From: Bradyrhizobium yuanmingense
GTDB lineage: Bacteria; Pseudomonadota; Alphaproteobacteria; Rhizobiales; Xanthobacteraceae
Assembly: GCF_029167105.1 (NCBI RefSeq)
Contig: NZ_JARFML010000019.1
Location: 88,582-152,581 of the forward strand
DNA length: 64,000 bases
Reading direction: 5' to 3'
Of this stretch, positions 34,209 to 41,499 are shown in pieces. Numbering within the stretch: the first letter of the stretch is position 1; every line of letters starts with the position of its first letter. The notes beneath the pieces are model-generated. The model was not told the origin of the DNA. It made no database searches and worked only from the letters and a program-made list of their open reading frames with translations. The translations under genes and the position numbers were made by a program.

Positions 34209-34691
34209 GGAAAATGCCAGTTATTTCAGACAGGTCTCGCGGCAGGCCAAAGTCGCCTGCCAAGTTCCGGCGCCGGCACGGATATGCCCCCGCCCGGGCA
34301 TCGTCACGCGGTCGCCGCGCGCGCTTCACATGCATTTTACGTTTTTCTGCTGAAAGGGCGGCAAAAGAAGGCTGGATCCGGTCGAACCGGAATTGGTTCA
34401 ACAACGACCCAAGCCATCGAAACCGAGACGCCCGGATCATCGGGCGCATTCACGTGAGGGATGGCCATGATGGCGGGAAATCGCGCAACGCCGCGCGATG
34501 AAAATCCACCGACGGAGCGCGCAGATCAACCGATCATTCGCGGCAGCACCGGCGCAATGGCGCTGCAATCGAGCCGCGGCCTCGAGGCGGCGCCGCAGAC
34601 GTTCGTGCGACTGACCGGATCGCGCCTTGCGACGCCGCGCGATCGCCACCGAGTGAACGCGAACGCGTCGCAGGAGTGAACGCGGAGCGCC

Positions 34692-35240
34692 TCATTGCGT
34701 GAAGAACTCGCCGCACTTCTGGACGTTTGCGTCCGCCGGTCCCCACGGCATGATCGGCACGGTCGAGGTCGAGTTCTTGGGCGAGCCTTCGATCAGCTTG
34801 TCTGAATAGACCATGTAGACCAGCACGTTGCGCTTGGCGTCGCAGCCGCGCACGATCTGCATCTTCTTGAAGAACAGCGACCGGCGCTGGCGGAACATGT
34901 CGTCGCCCTGCTCCATCTTGTGCTTGAACTTGATCGGACCGACCTGCCGGCAGGCCAGCGAGATGTCCGAGACCTCCTCGGCAAGGCCGAGCCAGCCCTT
35001 GAAGCCGCCCTTCTCCGGCACCGTGAAATGACAGGCGACGCCCTCGACTTCGGGATCGTCGAGACCATAGGTCGCGAGCTTGTCGTTCGGGCTCATCCAT
35101 TTGAACACGGTGGAGCGTCGGAAGATCAGATCGGGCTCGTCGGCCGCAGATGCCGACGCCATTGGCGCGGTCAGGGCCAGGAGGAATAAAGCGAGGCCTT
35201 TCAGACGGATGCTGGAAAGACCAGGGAAACGAGATGACAT
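34692..35240 (-). CDS. creA: CreA family protein
   Basis: 182 residues. After a signal-like segment (LKGLALFLLALTAPMASASA) comes the CreA domain: KWMSPNDKLATYGLDDPEVEG, CHFTVPEKGGFKGWLGLAEE, SDISLACRQVGPIKF and the C-terminal DANVQKCGEFFTQ. Cysteines are conserved in this family. CreA is a widespread exported protein of poorly known role despite its historical link to catabolite regulation. ATG 35240 is preceded by GGAGA; ATG/TTG further up at 35258 is in frame. Confidence 0.85.
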   Translation of the reverse strand: MSSRFPGLSSIRLKGLALFLLALTAPMASASAADEPDLIFRRSTVFKWMSPNDKLATYGLDDPEVEGVACHFTVPEKGGFKGWLGLAEEVSDISLACRQVGPIKFKHKMEQGDDMFRQRRSLFFKKMQIVRGCDAKRNVLVYMVYSDKLIEGSPKNSTSTVPIMPWGPADANVQKCGEFFTQ

Positions 35241-35445
35241 GAAGTTCTCCGGTAACAAGTCCCCGCAATGTAGGAACGCAAGCGGCGCTCAGGAAGGCGG
35301 CGGAGGGAGCGGACGCGGCCGCCGTTTACCGCTCCGTGAGGCTTTTTTGCTACGCCTTGGACAAAAGTAGCTGCTGGCAGAACCGCGCTGCTGGTGAACG
35401 CGTATCCCCTTTGCGAGACTAACGTCTGATTTGGATTATTCGAGG

Positions 35446-36969
35446 ATGAACAGCGTGAACGGGTGGGGTTCCTCTGCCAAGCCGGCACGGCTGTGGCAGG
35501 TCGTCATTTTGACGGCGGCGGGTGCAATCGGCGCGACCAGCGAGGCGAACGCAGCATTTTATTACTGGACGGACTATTCCGACGGATCCTACTACGCCCG
35601 GCAGGATCGGCTTCCCGCAATACCGCGCCAGAAGCCGCAAAAGAGCGGCGCCGCAAGCAAGAAGAACGTCGTCGTCGAGAAGGAAGCGGGCACCAAGCCG
35701 CAAGGGCCGCTCGTCATCGTCGTCTCGATCGAGCGGCAGCAGGTGACGGTCTACGACAAAACCGGCGTGTTCGCTGAATCACCGGTGTCGACGGGCATGA
35801 AGGGCCACTCGACGCCGATGGGCGTGTTCAGCATCATCCAGAAGCACAAATTCCACCGTTCCAACCTCTATAGCGGCGCGCCGATGCCGTATATGCAGCG
35901 GATCACCTGGTCCGGCGTCGCGATGCATGCCGGCGCGCTGCCGGGCTATCCGGCCTCGCATGGCTGCATCCGAATGCCCATGGCGTTCGCGATGAAGATG
36001 TGGAACTGGACCAGGATGGGCGCGCGCGTGATCGTGGCGCCCGGCCAGGTGTCGCCGCAAAGCTTCTCCCATCCCGTGCTCGCCTCCATGCGCGTTCCGC
36101 CGCAGCCCGCCGTGAGCCTCGCGCCGCAGACCAATGTCGCTGACAAGGCCGATAAGGGCGCGACCGAAGCCAAGCCGGTCGAGACCAAGACGGCCAGCGC
36201 CGACAGCGTGGTCGAGCTGCGCACCTCGGTCGGCCACGCCGTGTTGTCGGACGTGACCACCGGCCATGCGGCTGCGCGCGAGGAAGCCGCGGCGACGGCC
36301 GACGAGGTCAAGACGGCCGAAGCGGCCAAGCCGGCGTCCGAAGACGCCGCCAAGCCGGCGAGCGAGAACAAGCCTGCCGACAAGGTCGACCCGGTCAAAA
36401 CGGAAGCCGCGAAGGCGCCCGATGCGCCGGCGCTCGCCATCGCACCCGATGCAAAGAAGGACGAGGGCCGCCTCACCGATCCTGCGCCGGCGGCAAAGCC
36501 GGACACACCCAAGCGGGCCGGCCAGATTGCCGTCTTCATCAGCCGCAAGGATTCCAAGCTCTATGTGCGGCAGAATTTTGCGCCGCTGTTCGAGGTGCCC
36601 GTCACGATCGCGGCGAGCGACCGGCCGCTCGGCACCCATGTCTTCACCGCCGAACTCGACAAGGCCGATGCCAACACGCTGCACTGGTCGGTGGTGTCGC
36701 TGCCCGTGTCCGCCCGTTCCGCGGCGCGTGAGGACGACAGCCGCGTGGCGCGCCGCCAGCGCGGTACCGCCGTAATCCCCGTCGCCGCAAAACCGGTGGT
36801 GACGCCGGACAGCCCGGCCGAAGCCCTCAACCGCATCTCGGTCCCCACTGAGACCATGGCGAAAATCAACGAGATGCTGACGTCAGGCGGATCGATCATC
36901 GTCTCCGACCAGGGCATCAACCAGGGCGAGACCGGCGAAGGCACCGACTTCATCGTCCGCCTGTACTAG
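35446..36969 (+). CDS. L,D-transpeptidase with degenerate second domain
   Basis: About 507 residues. Signal segment LWQVVILTAAGAIGATSEANA, then an ErfK/YbiS catalytic domain: VIVVSIERQQVTVYDKTGV, STPMGVFSIIQKHKFHRSNL and the active site ASHGCIRMPMAFAM with Cys174. It cross-links peptidoglycan in the periplasm. Then comes an Ala/Lys/Glu-rich linker (about residues 220-350) and a C-terminal segment, IAVFISRKDSKLYVRQNFAP to the end, which repeats the strand pattern of the first domain but lacks the HxxxxxxSHGC motif. ATG 35446 has GAGG too close; TTG 35431 and GTG 35452 are alternatives. Anchored periplasmic enzyme; regulation not visible. Confidence 0.88.
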   Translation: MNSVNGWGSSAKPARLWQVVILTAAGAIGATSEANAAFYYWTDYSDGSYYARQDRLPAIPRQKPQKSGAASKKNVVVEKEAGTKPQGPLVIVVSIERQQVTVYDKTGVFAESPVSTGMKGHSTPMGVFSIIQKHKFHRSNLYSGAPMPYMQRITWSGVAMHAGALPGYPASHGCIRMPMAFAMKMWNWTRMGARVIVAPGQVSPQSFSHPVLASMRVPPQPAVSLAPQTNVADKADKGATEAKPVETKTASADSVVELRTSVGHAVLSDVTTGHAAAREEAAATADEVKTAEAAKPASEDAAKPASENKPADKVDPVKTEAAKAPDAPALAIAPDAKKDEGRLTDPAPAAKPDTPKRAGQIAVFISRKDSKLYVRQNFAPLFEVPVTIAASDRPLGTHVFTAELDKADANTLHWSVVSLPVSARSAAREDDSRVARRQRGTAVIPVAAKPVVTPDSPAEALNRISVPTETMAKINEMLTSGGSIIVSDQGINQGETGEGTDFIVRLY

Positions 36970-37058
36970 CTCTCTCGCAGGACCGATAACGCGGTGTTGA
37001 CGCGCGAGGCCGCAGTGGCGGAGTAATCTGACCTCGGATCATCTCGGGGGACGCCGTC

Positions 37059-37628
37059 ATGATGAATCGTAGAACCGTGCTGAGCGTCACGCTTGCGGGC
37101 GCGTTCGCGCCCGTCACGCGCGCCCTCGCTGATGGCGCCATGAGCCGGATCTCGGCCTACGCCTTCTCGTTCCCCGCATTGTCAGGCGACGACATCCGCC
37201 TCGCCACGTTCACCGGCAAACCGCTGCTGGTGGTGAACACGGCCTCGCTCTGTGGCTACACGCCGCAATATGCCGGCCTGCAGGAAATCTGGAACGAGTT
37301 TCGCGGGCGCGGGCTCACCGTGATCGGCGTGCCGTCCAACGATTTCGGTGGCCAGGAGCCCGGTGGCAGCGGCGAGATCACGCAGACCGCACACCACCAA
37401 TATCGCGTTACCTTCCCGATCACGGCCAAGGCTGCGGTGGTCGGTGCCAGGGCGCATCCCTTCTACAAATGGGCCGCGGAAGCCCGACCGAAGGAAGTTC
37501 CGCGCTGGAACTTCCACAAATACCTGATCGGCCGCGACGGCTATATCGCCGAGGTATTTCCATCCGCCGTCGAGCCGGCCGACACGCGGATCAAGACCGC
37601 CATTGCAAGGGCCCTGGCCGACACTTGA
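37059..37628 (+). CDS. Exported glutathione peroxidase
   Basis: 189 residues. A signal-like N-terminus (RTVLSVTLAGAFAPVTRALA) precedes the GPx core: the peroxidatic Cys65 in NTASLCGYTPQYAGLQ, the Gln of the tetrad in NDFGGQEPGG, and the Trp in PRWNFHKYLIGRDG. A resolving Cys is not obvious in the region after Cys65, so glutathione or another thiol may resolve it. It reduces peroxides. Export of this enzyme is less common than the cytosolic form. It is not in an operon with adjacent genes by spacing. Confidence 0.87.
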   Translation: MMNRRTVLSVTLAGAFAPVTRALADGAMSRISAYAFSFPALSGDDIRLATFTGKPLLVVNTASLCGYTPQYAGLQEIWNEFRGRGLTVIGVPSNDFGGQEPGGSGEITQTAHHQYRVTFPITAKAAVVGARAHPFYKWAAEARPKEVPRWNFHKYLIGRDGYIAEVFPSAVEPADTRIKTAIARALADT

Positions 37629-37793
37629 CTCAGGTGCACGCCATCCGGCTGGGCACAATTGCGGCGCGGCATCAAACAGCCGTTGCAATGGCGATGGCCC
37701 ACCATCTAGGCTAGGATTGTTTTGGGCAGGACGGTTTTTGCCGCAGGCGAAAAGCCACGGCGGAACAACGGGATCAATCTCGAGGACAACACC

Positions 37794-38804
37794 ATGCGCG
37801 TGGCGGCAGGACTGATTTTAGCAGGTGCGATGTCGGTGGCGCTGACCGGCGCCGCATGGTCGCAGACGCCGGCCGCGAAGCCCGCGGCCGCACCGGCGAC
37901 AACACCGGCGGCTGCAACGTCCCCTGCAGCTCCAGCGCCCGCAGCAGCGGCCGCGGCGCCGGCGGGTTTCGTCAATCCGCCTCCGCCAAAACAGCCGCCG
38001 CAGCCGGCCCGCGCGGCCTGCAACACGCCGGGCGCGCTCGGCGTCGCCCGCACCGTCGAGATCGACACCACGGGCGGTCCCGGCTTCGGCTTCGAGCATT
38101 TCAAGGAGCTCGACTTCCTGCGTGACAAGGAGGTCGTGCTGACCTTCGACGACGGCCCCTGGCCGCGCAACACGCCCGCGGTGCTGAAGGCGCTCGCGGA
38201 CGAATGCACCACCGGCATCTTCTTCATCATCGGCAAGCACGCGACGTATGAGCCGGAGATCCTGAAGCAGGTCTACGCAGCCGGCCACACCGTCGGCGCG
38301 CACACCTGGTCGCACGCGAACCTCAACAACAAGAAGCTCAACGAAGCGCAGCGCAAGGACGAGATCGAGAAGGGCTTTGCGGCGGTGAAGTGGGCGCTCG
38401 GCGGCATCTCGCCCGCGCCGTTCTTCCGCTTCCCGGCGCTGCAGCATCCGCCGGAGATGGTCACCTATCTCGGCAACCGCAATGTCGCGAGCTTCTCCTG
38501 CGACATCGACTCGTTCGACTTCAAGGCCTCCAAGCCCGAGAAGATCGTCGAGACCGTGATGAAGAAGCTCGACGCCAAGGGCAAGGGCATCATCCTGATG
38601 CACGACTTCCAGAAGCACACCGCGGAGGCCCTGCCCGAGCTGCTCAAGCGGCTGAAGGCCGGCGGCTACAAGGTGGTGGCGATGCGCGCCAAGTTCCCGG
38701 CCTCGACGCTTCCGGAATACGATCAGGAGCTGCTCAAGGACCTCAAGCTGCCGACAGTGAGCCAGCGCCCGGTCAATTCGGTGGTGACCACCGTTTCCGA
38801 ATAG
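37794..38804 (+). CDS. Exported polysaccharide deacetylase
   Basis: 336 residues. Signal peptide LILAGAMSVALTGAAWSQ, an Ala/Pro-rich linker (about residues 24-70), then a NodB-homology domain: VVLTFDDGPWPRNTPAVL with the Asp-Asp pair, the zinc site HTVGAHTWSHANL, FFRFPALQHPPEM and ILMHDFQKHTAEALPELL. It deacetylates N-acetyl groups on a cell-wall or capsule polymer. ATG 37794 follows GAGG; the frame is open to 37722. The stop is nine bases before the next gene. Confidence 0.9.
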   Translation: MRVAAGLILAGAMSVALTGAAWSQTPAAKPAAAPATTPAAATSPAAPAPAAAAAAPAGFVNPPPPKQPPQPARAACNTPGALGVARTVEIDTTGGPGFGFEHFKELDFLRDKEVVLTFDDGPWPRNTPAVLKALADECTTGIFFIIGKHATYEPEILKQVYAAGHTVGAHTWSHANLNNKKLNEAQRKDEIEKGFAAVKWALGGISPAPFFRFPALQHPPEMVTYLGNRNVASFSCDIDSFDFKASKPEKIVETVMKKLDAKGKGIILMHDFQKHTAEALPELLKRLKAGGYKVVAMRAKFPASTLPEYDQELLKDLKLPTVSQRPVNSVVTTVSE

Positions 38805-38813
38805 CCATCGCAC

Positions 38814-39365
38814 TTGTCTTTCCGTATCGAAGGCTACGTCATCGTCTCCGCGGACGGCATGCTTGCCGATCCGTCGCACATCATGCCTGAGACGTTGAAA
38901 TTCGAAGGCGACAAGCGGTTCTTCGAGCAGGCGCTCGATCGCGCCGCGCTGGTCGTGCACGGCCGCAACTCGCACGAGCAGCAGCCGAATTCGGCCAGGC
39001 GCAAGCGGCTGATCCTAACCCGCAAAATCAGGGACCTCACCGTCGATCCGGAGATGCCGAACGCGACGCTGTGGAATCCTGAGCATGCGAGCTTCGAGGA
39101 AGCCTGCGCCTTCGCCGACGTCGCATCCGGCATGGTCGCCGTCATCGGCGGACCGGTCGTGTTCGACCTGTTCATGGACCGCTACGACACGTTCTGGCTG
39201 TCGGAGGCTCCGCATGTGCGGCTGCCCGGCGGTGAAGGCTGCTTCGTCGGCGTACCCCAGCGGACGCCTCACGAGGTGCTGGCTGCCCACGGGATGAGGC
39301 CGGCTGCGCCCTACCTCCTCGACGCGGCGCATGAAGTGACCGTGACCCTGTGGCGGCGGGGGTAG
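38814..39365 (+). CDS. RibD C-terminal/dihydrofolate-reductase-like protein
   Basis: 183 residues of the RibD_C (DHFR-like) type. It opens RIEGYVIVSADGMLADPSHI, has LVVHGRNSHEQQPNSARRK, where the NADPH-binding strand-loop is expected, and GMVAVIGGPVVFDLFMDRYD, the GGxxV motif. The start is a TTG at 38814, nine bases after the deacetylase stop, so they are probably co-transcribed. It reduces an unknown NADPH substrate. Alternative ATG starts lie inside the conserved region and are unlikely. Confidence 0.8.
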   Translation: MSFRIEGYVIVSADGMLADPSHIMPETLKFEGDKRFFEQALDRAALVVHGRNSHEQQPNSARRKRLILTRKIRDLTVDPEMPNATLWNPEHASFEEACAFADVASGMVAVIGGPVVFDLFMDRYDTFWLSEAPHVRLPGGEGCFVGVPQRTPHEVLAAHGMRPAAPYLLDAAHEVTVTLWRRG

Positions 39366-39402
39366 CCTGCCGGCAGTGCTGGCGGCGCTCCGACTCAAAC
39401 TG

Positions 39403-39426
39403 GAAAAACAACCCCATGCACAGTAC
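39403..39426 (+). repeat. 19-bp dispersed repeat (GAAAAACAACCCCATGCAC)
   Basis: GAAAAACAACCCCATGCAC at 39403-39421 is identical to the minus-strand copy at 16866-16884; with the following A/C-GTA, 22 of 23 bases match. A 30-codon open frame starts at the ATG inside it, but I do not call it a gene. The 290-bp gap 39366-39656 holds no other feature. Confidence 0.5.
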
Positions 39427-39656
39427 CGGCAACATCATACCGTTCCGCATAATGCTGGTGTGCCGTGATAAAATTGGTCCCGCCGCCGGCCAGCGCAAAG
39501 CCGGCTAGCATATTTGCCGAGACCCGAAAATCGGCCCCGACGGCGGTCGTGGCGCTATAGCCAACGTCCGAGGCGCGGCGTCAATACGAGCGGGCGGCTG
39601 CGACACACCGCATCAATAGACTGAGACAAAAGAGCAAAAACTAACCCACGGCCAGA

Positions 39657-40773
39657 ATGAGCGACGACTGCACGACGACTAGTCCGACGGACGCTTCCGG
39701 ATTGAATGACGATGTCGCCCCTATATCGTCCCTGCTGCCGGCATTCGGCTTCAGCGCCGATCAGATGGAGACGGAGGCGAACATCGCAGCGTGGCGGGAA
39801 GCCGTCGCCACGCTGTTCGAGGTGGACGAGCTCGCCGCCGGCGAACCGGGCCCGTTTCGCGCCGACCTCAGCTCCTACGCCATGGGACCGGTGCTGATCG
39901 GGCTGAGCCGCGCTAGCGGCCAGCGCTTCCGCCGGACGGCCGAAACGATCGCGCGCAGCGGCGTCGACCACATCATCCTGCAGCTCTATCTGAAGGGCGG
40001 CTATGACGGCGTTGCCGGCATACGGCCGATGCGCGTGCGCGCCGGCGACATCTGCCTGTTCGATCTCGCCCAGACGCTGGAGACCAAGGCCACGGCGTTC
40101 GAGAATGTCACGCTGGTCGTGCCGCGCCCGATGTTCGGCGCCCATCTCTTGCGGGTCGATGATTTGCATGGCCTGGTCCTGCCGGGCAGCAGCGTGATCG
40201 CACGATTGCTGGCGGGGCATCTCACCGCCCTGTTCGAATTTGCGCCGCGCATGAGCCTCGACGAATGCCAATCGGTAGTCGAGGGCACGGGTGTCGCTGC
40301 TGGCCGCGTGCCTTCGCAATGAAATCGAACGTGGCGAGGCCGATGCCGACCATAGCGTCGCGGCAAGCCCGTCCTTGATGCGGATCCGCCAATACATCGA
40401 GGCTGGCCTTGCCAGCGAGGATCTGTCGGCCAATTCGATCGCCGCCCATTTCGGCCTGTCCCGGGCCTCGCTGTACCGGCTGTTCGCGCCGGTCGGCGGC
40501 ATCGCCGACTACATCCGCAGCCGCCGGCTGCACCGCGCCTTCTTCGACCTCGCCAATTCGGGCGCGCGGGGCCCCCGGATCAGCGAGGTGGCACGGCGCT
40601 GGCAGCTCGGCACCGACGCGCACTTCACGCGCTCGTTCAAGGCCGCCTACGGCATCACGCCCCGCGCCGCACGGGAGGCCGCCCTGCTCGGCCGACAGCG
40701 CGGCAGCGATGGAGCGAGCAGCGCGACGATTTCCCGCTGGATGCGCGAGATCGCGCCGCCGAGAGCGGAGTGA
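39657..40773 (+). pseudogene. Frameshifted AraC-family regulator
   Basis: The first frame (39657-40322) encodes an AraC ligand-binding-like N-terminal domain (ADLSSYAMGPVLIGLSRA, ILQLYLKGGYDG, RAGDICLFDLAQ) and then runs into a stop after VEGTGVAAGRVPSQ. In the +1 frame a continuous HTH_18 domain follows: SVVEGT..SLLAACLRNEIERG, then IAAHFGLSRASLYRLFAPVG and RWQLGTDAHFTRSFKAAYG. Deleting one G from GGG at 40289-40291 would join them into one AraC regulator of about 370 residues. Either a true frameshift or a sequencing error in the G run. Not functional as drawn unless slippage corrects it. Confidence 0.75.
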
Positions 40774-40776
40774 CCG

Positions 40777-41229
40777 CTAGACGTCGCCGTAGGCCGCCTC
40801 GGCCGGGCGCGTGGTGCGGCCATAGCCGATGATCATGCAGAGCGCGCCGATGATCGAGAGGTTCTTGAGCGCGTCGACCAGCATCTTGGCGTTGTCGGGC
40901 GCCGCCATGTTCCAGAAATCGTAGAACAGGACGGTCGCGACGGCGACGTAGACGATCAGCAGCATCGCGAAGAAACGCGCGCCGAAGTTCAGCGCGATCA
41001 TCAGCCCTGCAATGATCTCGAGCCCGCCGATCGCGATCGCCAAGAGTTGCGGCGTGGTCATGGCGGTCGCCGTCTCGACCTGCTGGGCATAAGGCGCGAC
41101 GACATCGGGCACCACGAGCTTGGTTGCGATGACGTCGGCGGTGGCCTGCATGGCAAAGAGCTTGGTCGCGCCCGTGTAGATGAACAGCACGGCGAACAGG
41201 ATTCGCCCGAAAGTCACGAACGCTGGCAT
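40777..41229 (-). CDS. DoxX family membrane protein
   Basis: 150 residues with four hydrophobic helices (GRILFAVLFIYTGATKLFA, LLAIAIGGLEIIAGLMIAL, FFAMLLIVYVAVATVLFY and a C-terminal SIIGALCMIIGYG). The GxxFxxxGxxKL-like opening is typical for DoxX. DoxX proteins link to thiol or redox complexes or to quinol oxidation in some hosts; function here unknown. It ends three bases after the AraC remnant. Confidence 0.85.
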   Translation of the reverse strand: MPAFVTFGRILFAVLFIYTGATKLFAMQATADVIATKLVVPDVVAPYAQQVETATAMTTPQLLAIAIGGLEIIAGLMIALNFGARFFAMLLIVYVAVATVLFYDFWNMAAPDNAKMLVDALKNLSIIGALCMIIGYGRTTRPAEAAYGDV

Positions 41230-41336
41230 GATCGGCCTCTTGGCAAGCTCAAAGCGCGGAACGCTTGAAGGGGATTATGGAGAGTCGTGCGCCGGTTTAC
41301 AAACGGGGAAATGGCGAACTGATAGGAATTCAAAGT

Positions 41337-41361
41337 TGGCGCTCCCTAGCGGAATCGAACC
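41337..41361 (-). other. tRNA 3-prime-end-like remnant (possible old attachment site)
   Basis: On the minus strand the sequence reads GGTTCGATTCC, then GCTAGGGAGCGCCA, which is a T-loop followed by an acceptor-like end with an encoded CCA. The T-stem is imperfect (an extra T) and the 5-prime acceptor strand GCTCCCT is not present upstream, so it is not a complete tRNA. Such tRNA 3-prime fragments are left by integration into tRNA genes. Confidence 0.4.
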
Positions 41362-41393
41362 AGCTGGGATGAGCTGAGTACTACTCTCTCGGC

Positions 41394-41477
41394 GTCATGG
41401 CCGGGCTTGACCCGGCCATCCACGAGCTGTCCCACCGCACAAAGAACGTGGATGCCCGGGACAAGCCCGGGCATGAC
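41394..41477. repeat. Inverted repeat of GTCATGGCCGGG family
   Basis: GTCATGGCCGGGCTTGACCC (from 41394) with CGGCCATCCACG is mirrored by CGTGGATGCCCGGGAC..GCCCGGGCATGAC ending at 41477. A 20-bp centre separates the arms. It stands downstream of the malic enzyme gene and may affect its mRNA end. Confidence 0.6.
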
Positions 41478-41499
41478 GACTTCGTGGGACGTTGAGGCC

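Noticed and set aside
34461..34679. 72-codon plus-strand frame in the 636-bp gap
   Set aside because: No signal, no domain and no clear ribosome site; residue composition is that of random high-GC DNA.
39414..39506. 30-codon frame starting inside the 19-mer repeat
   Set aside because: It begins within a dispersed repeat and has no upstream binding site of note; described as repeat only.
41280..41420. Complete tRNA gene
   Set aside because: The 5-prime acceptor strand, D-arm and anticodon arm cannot be found; only a 3-prime end is present.
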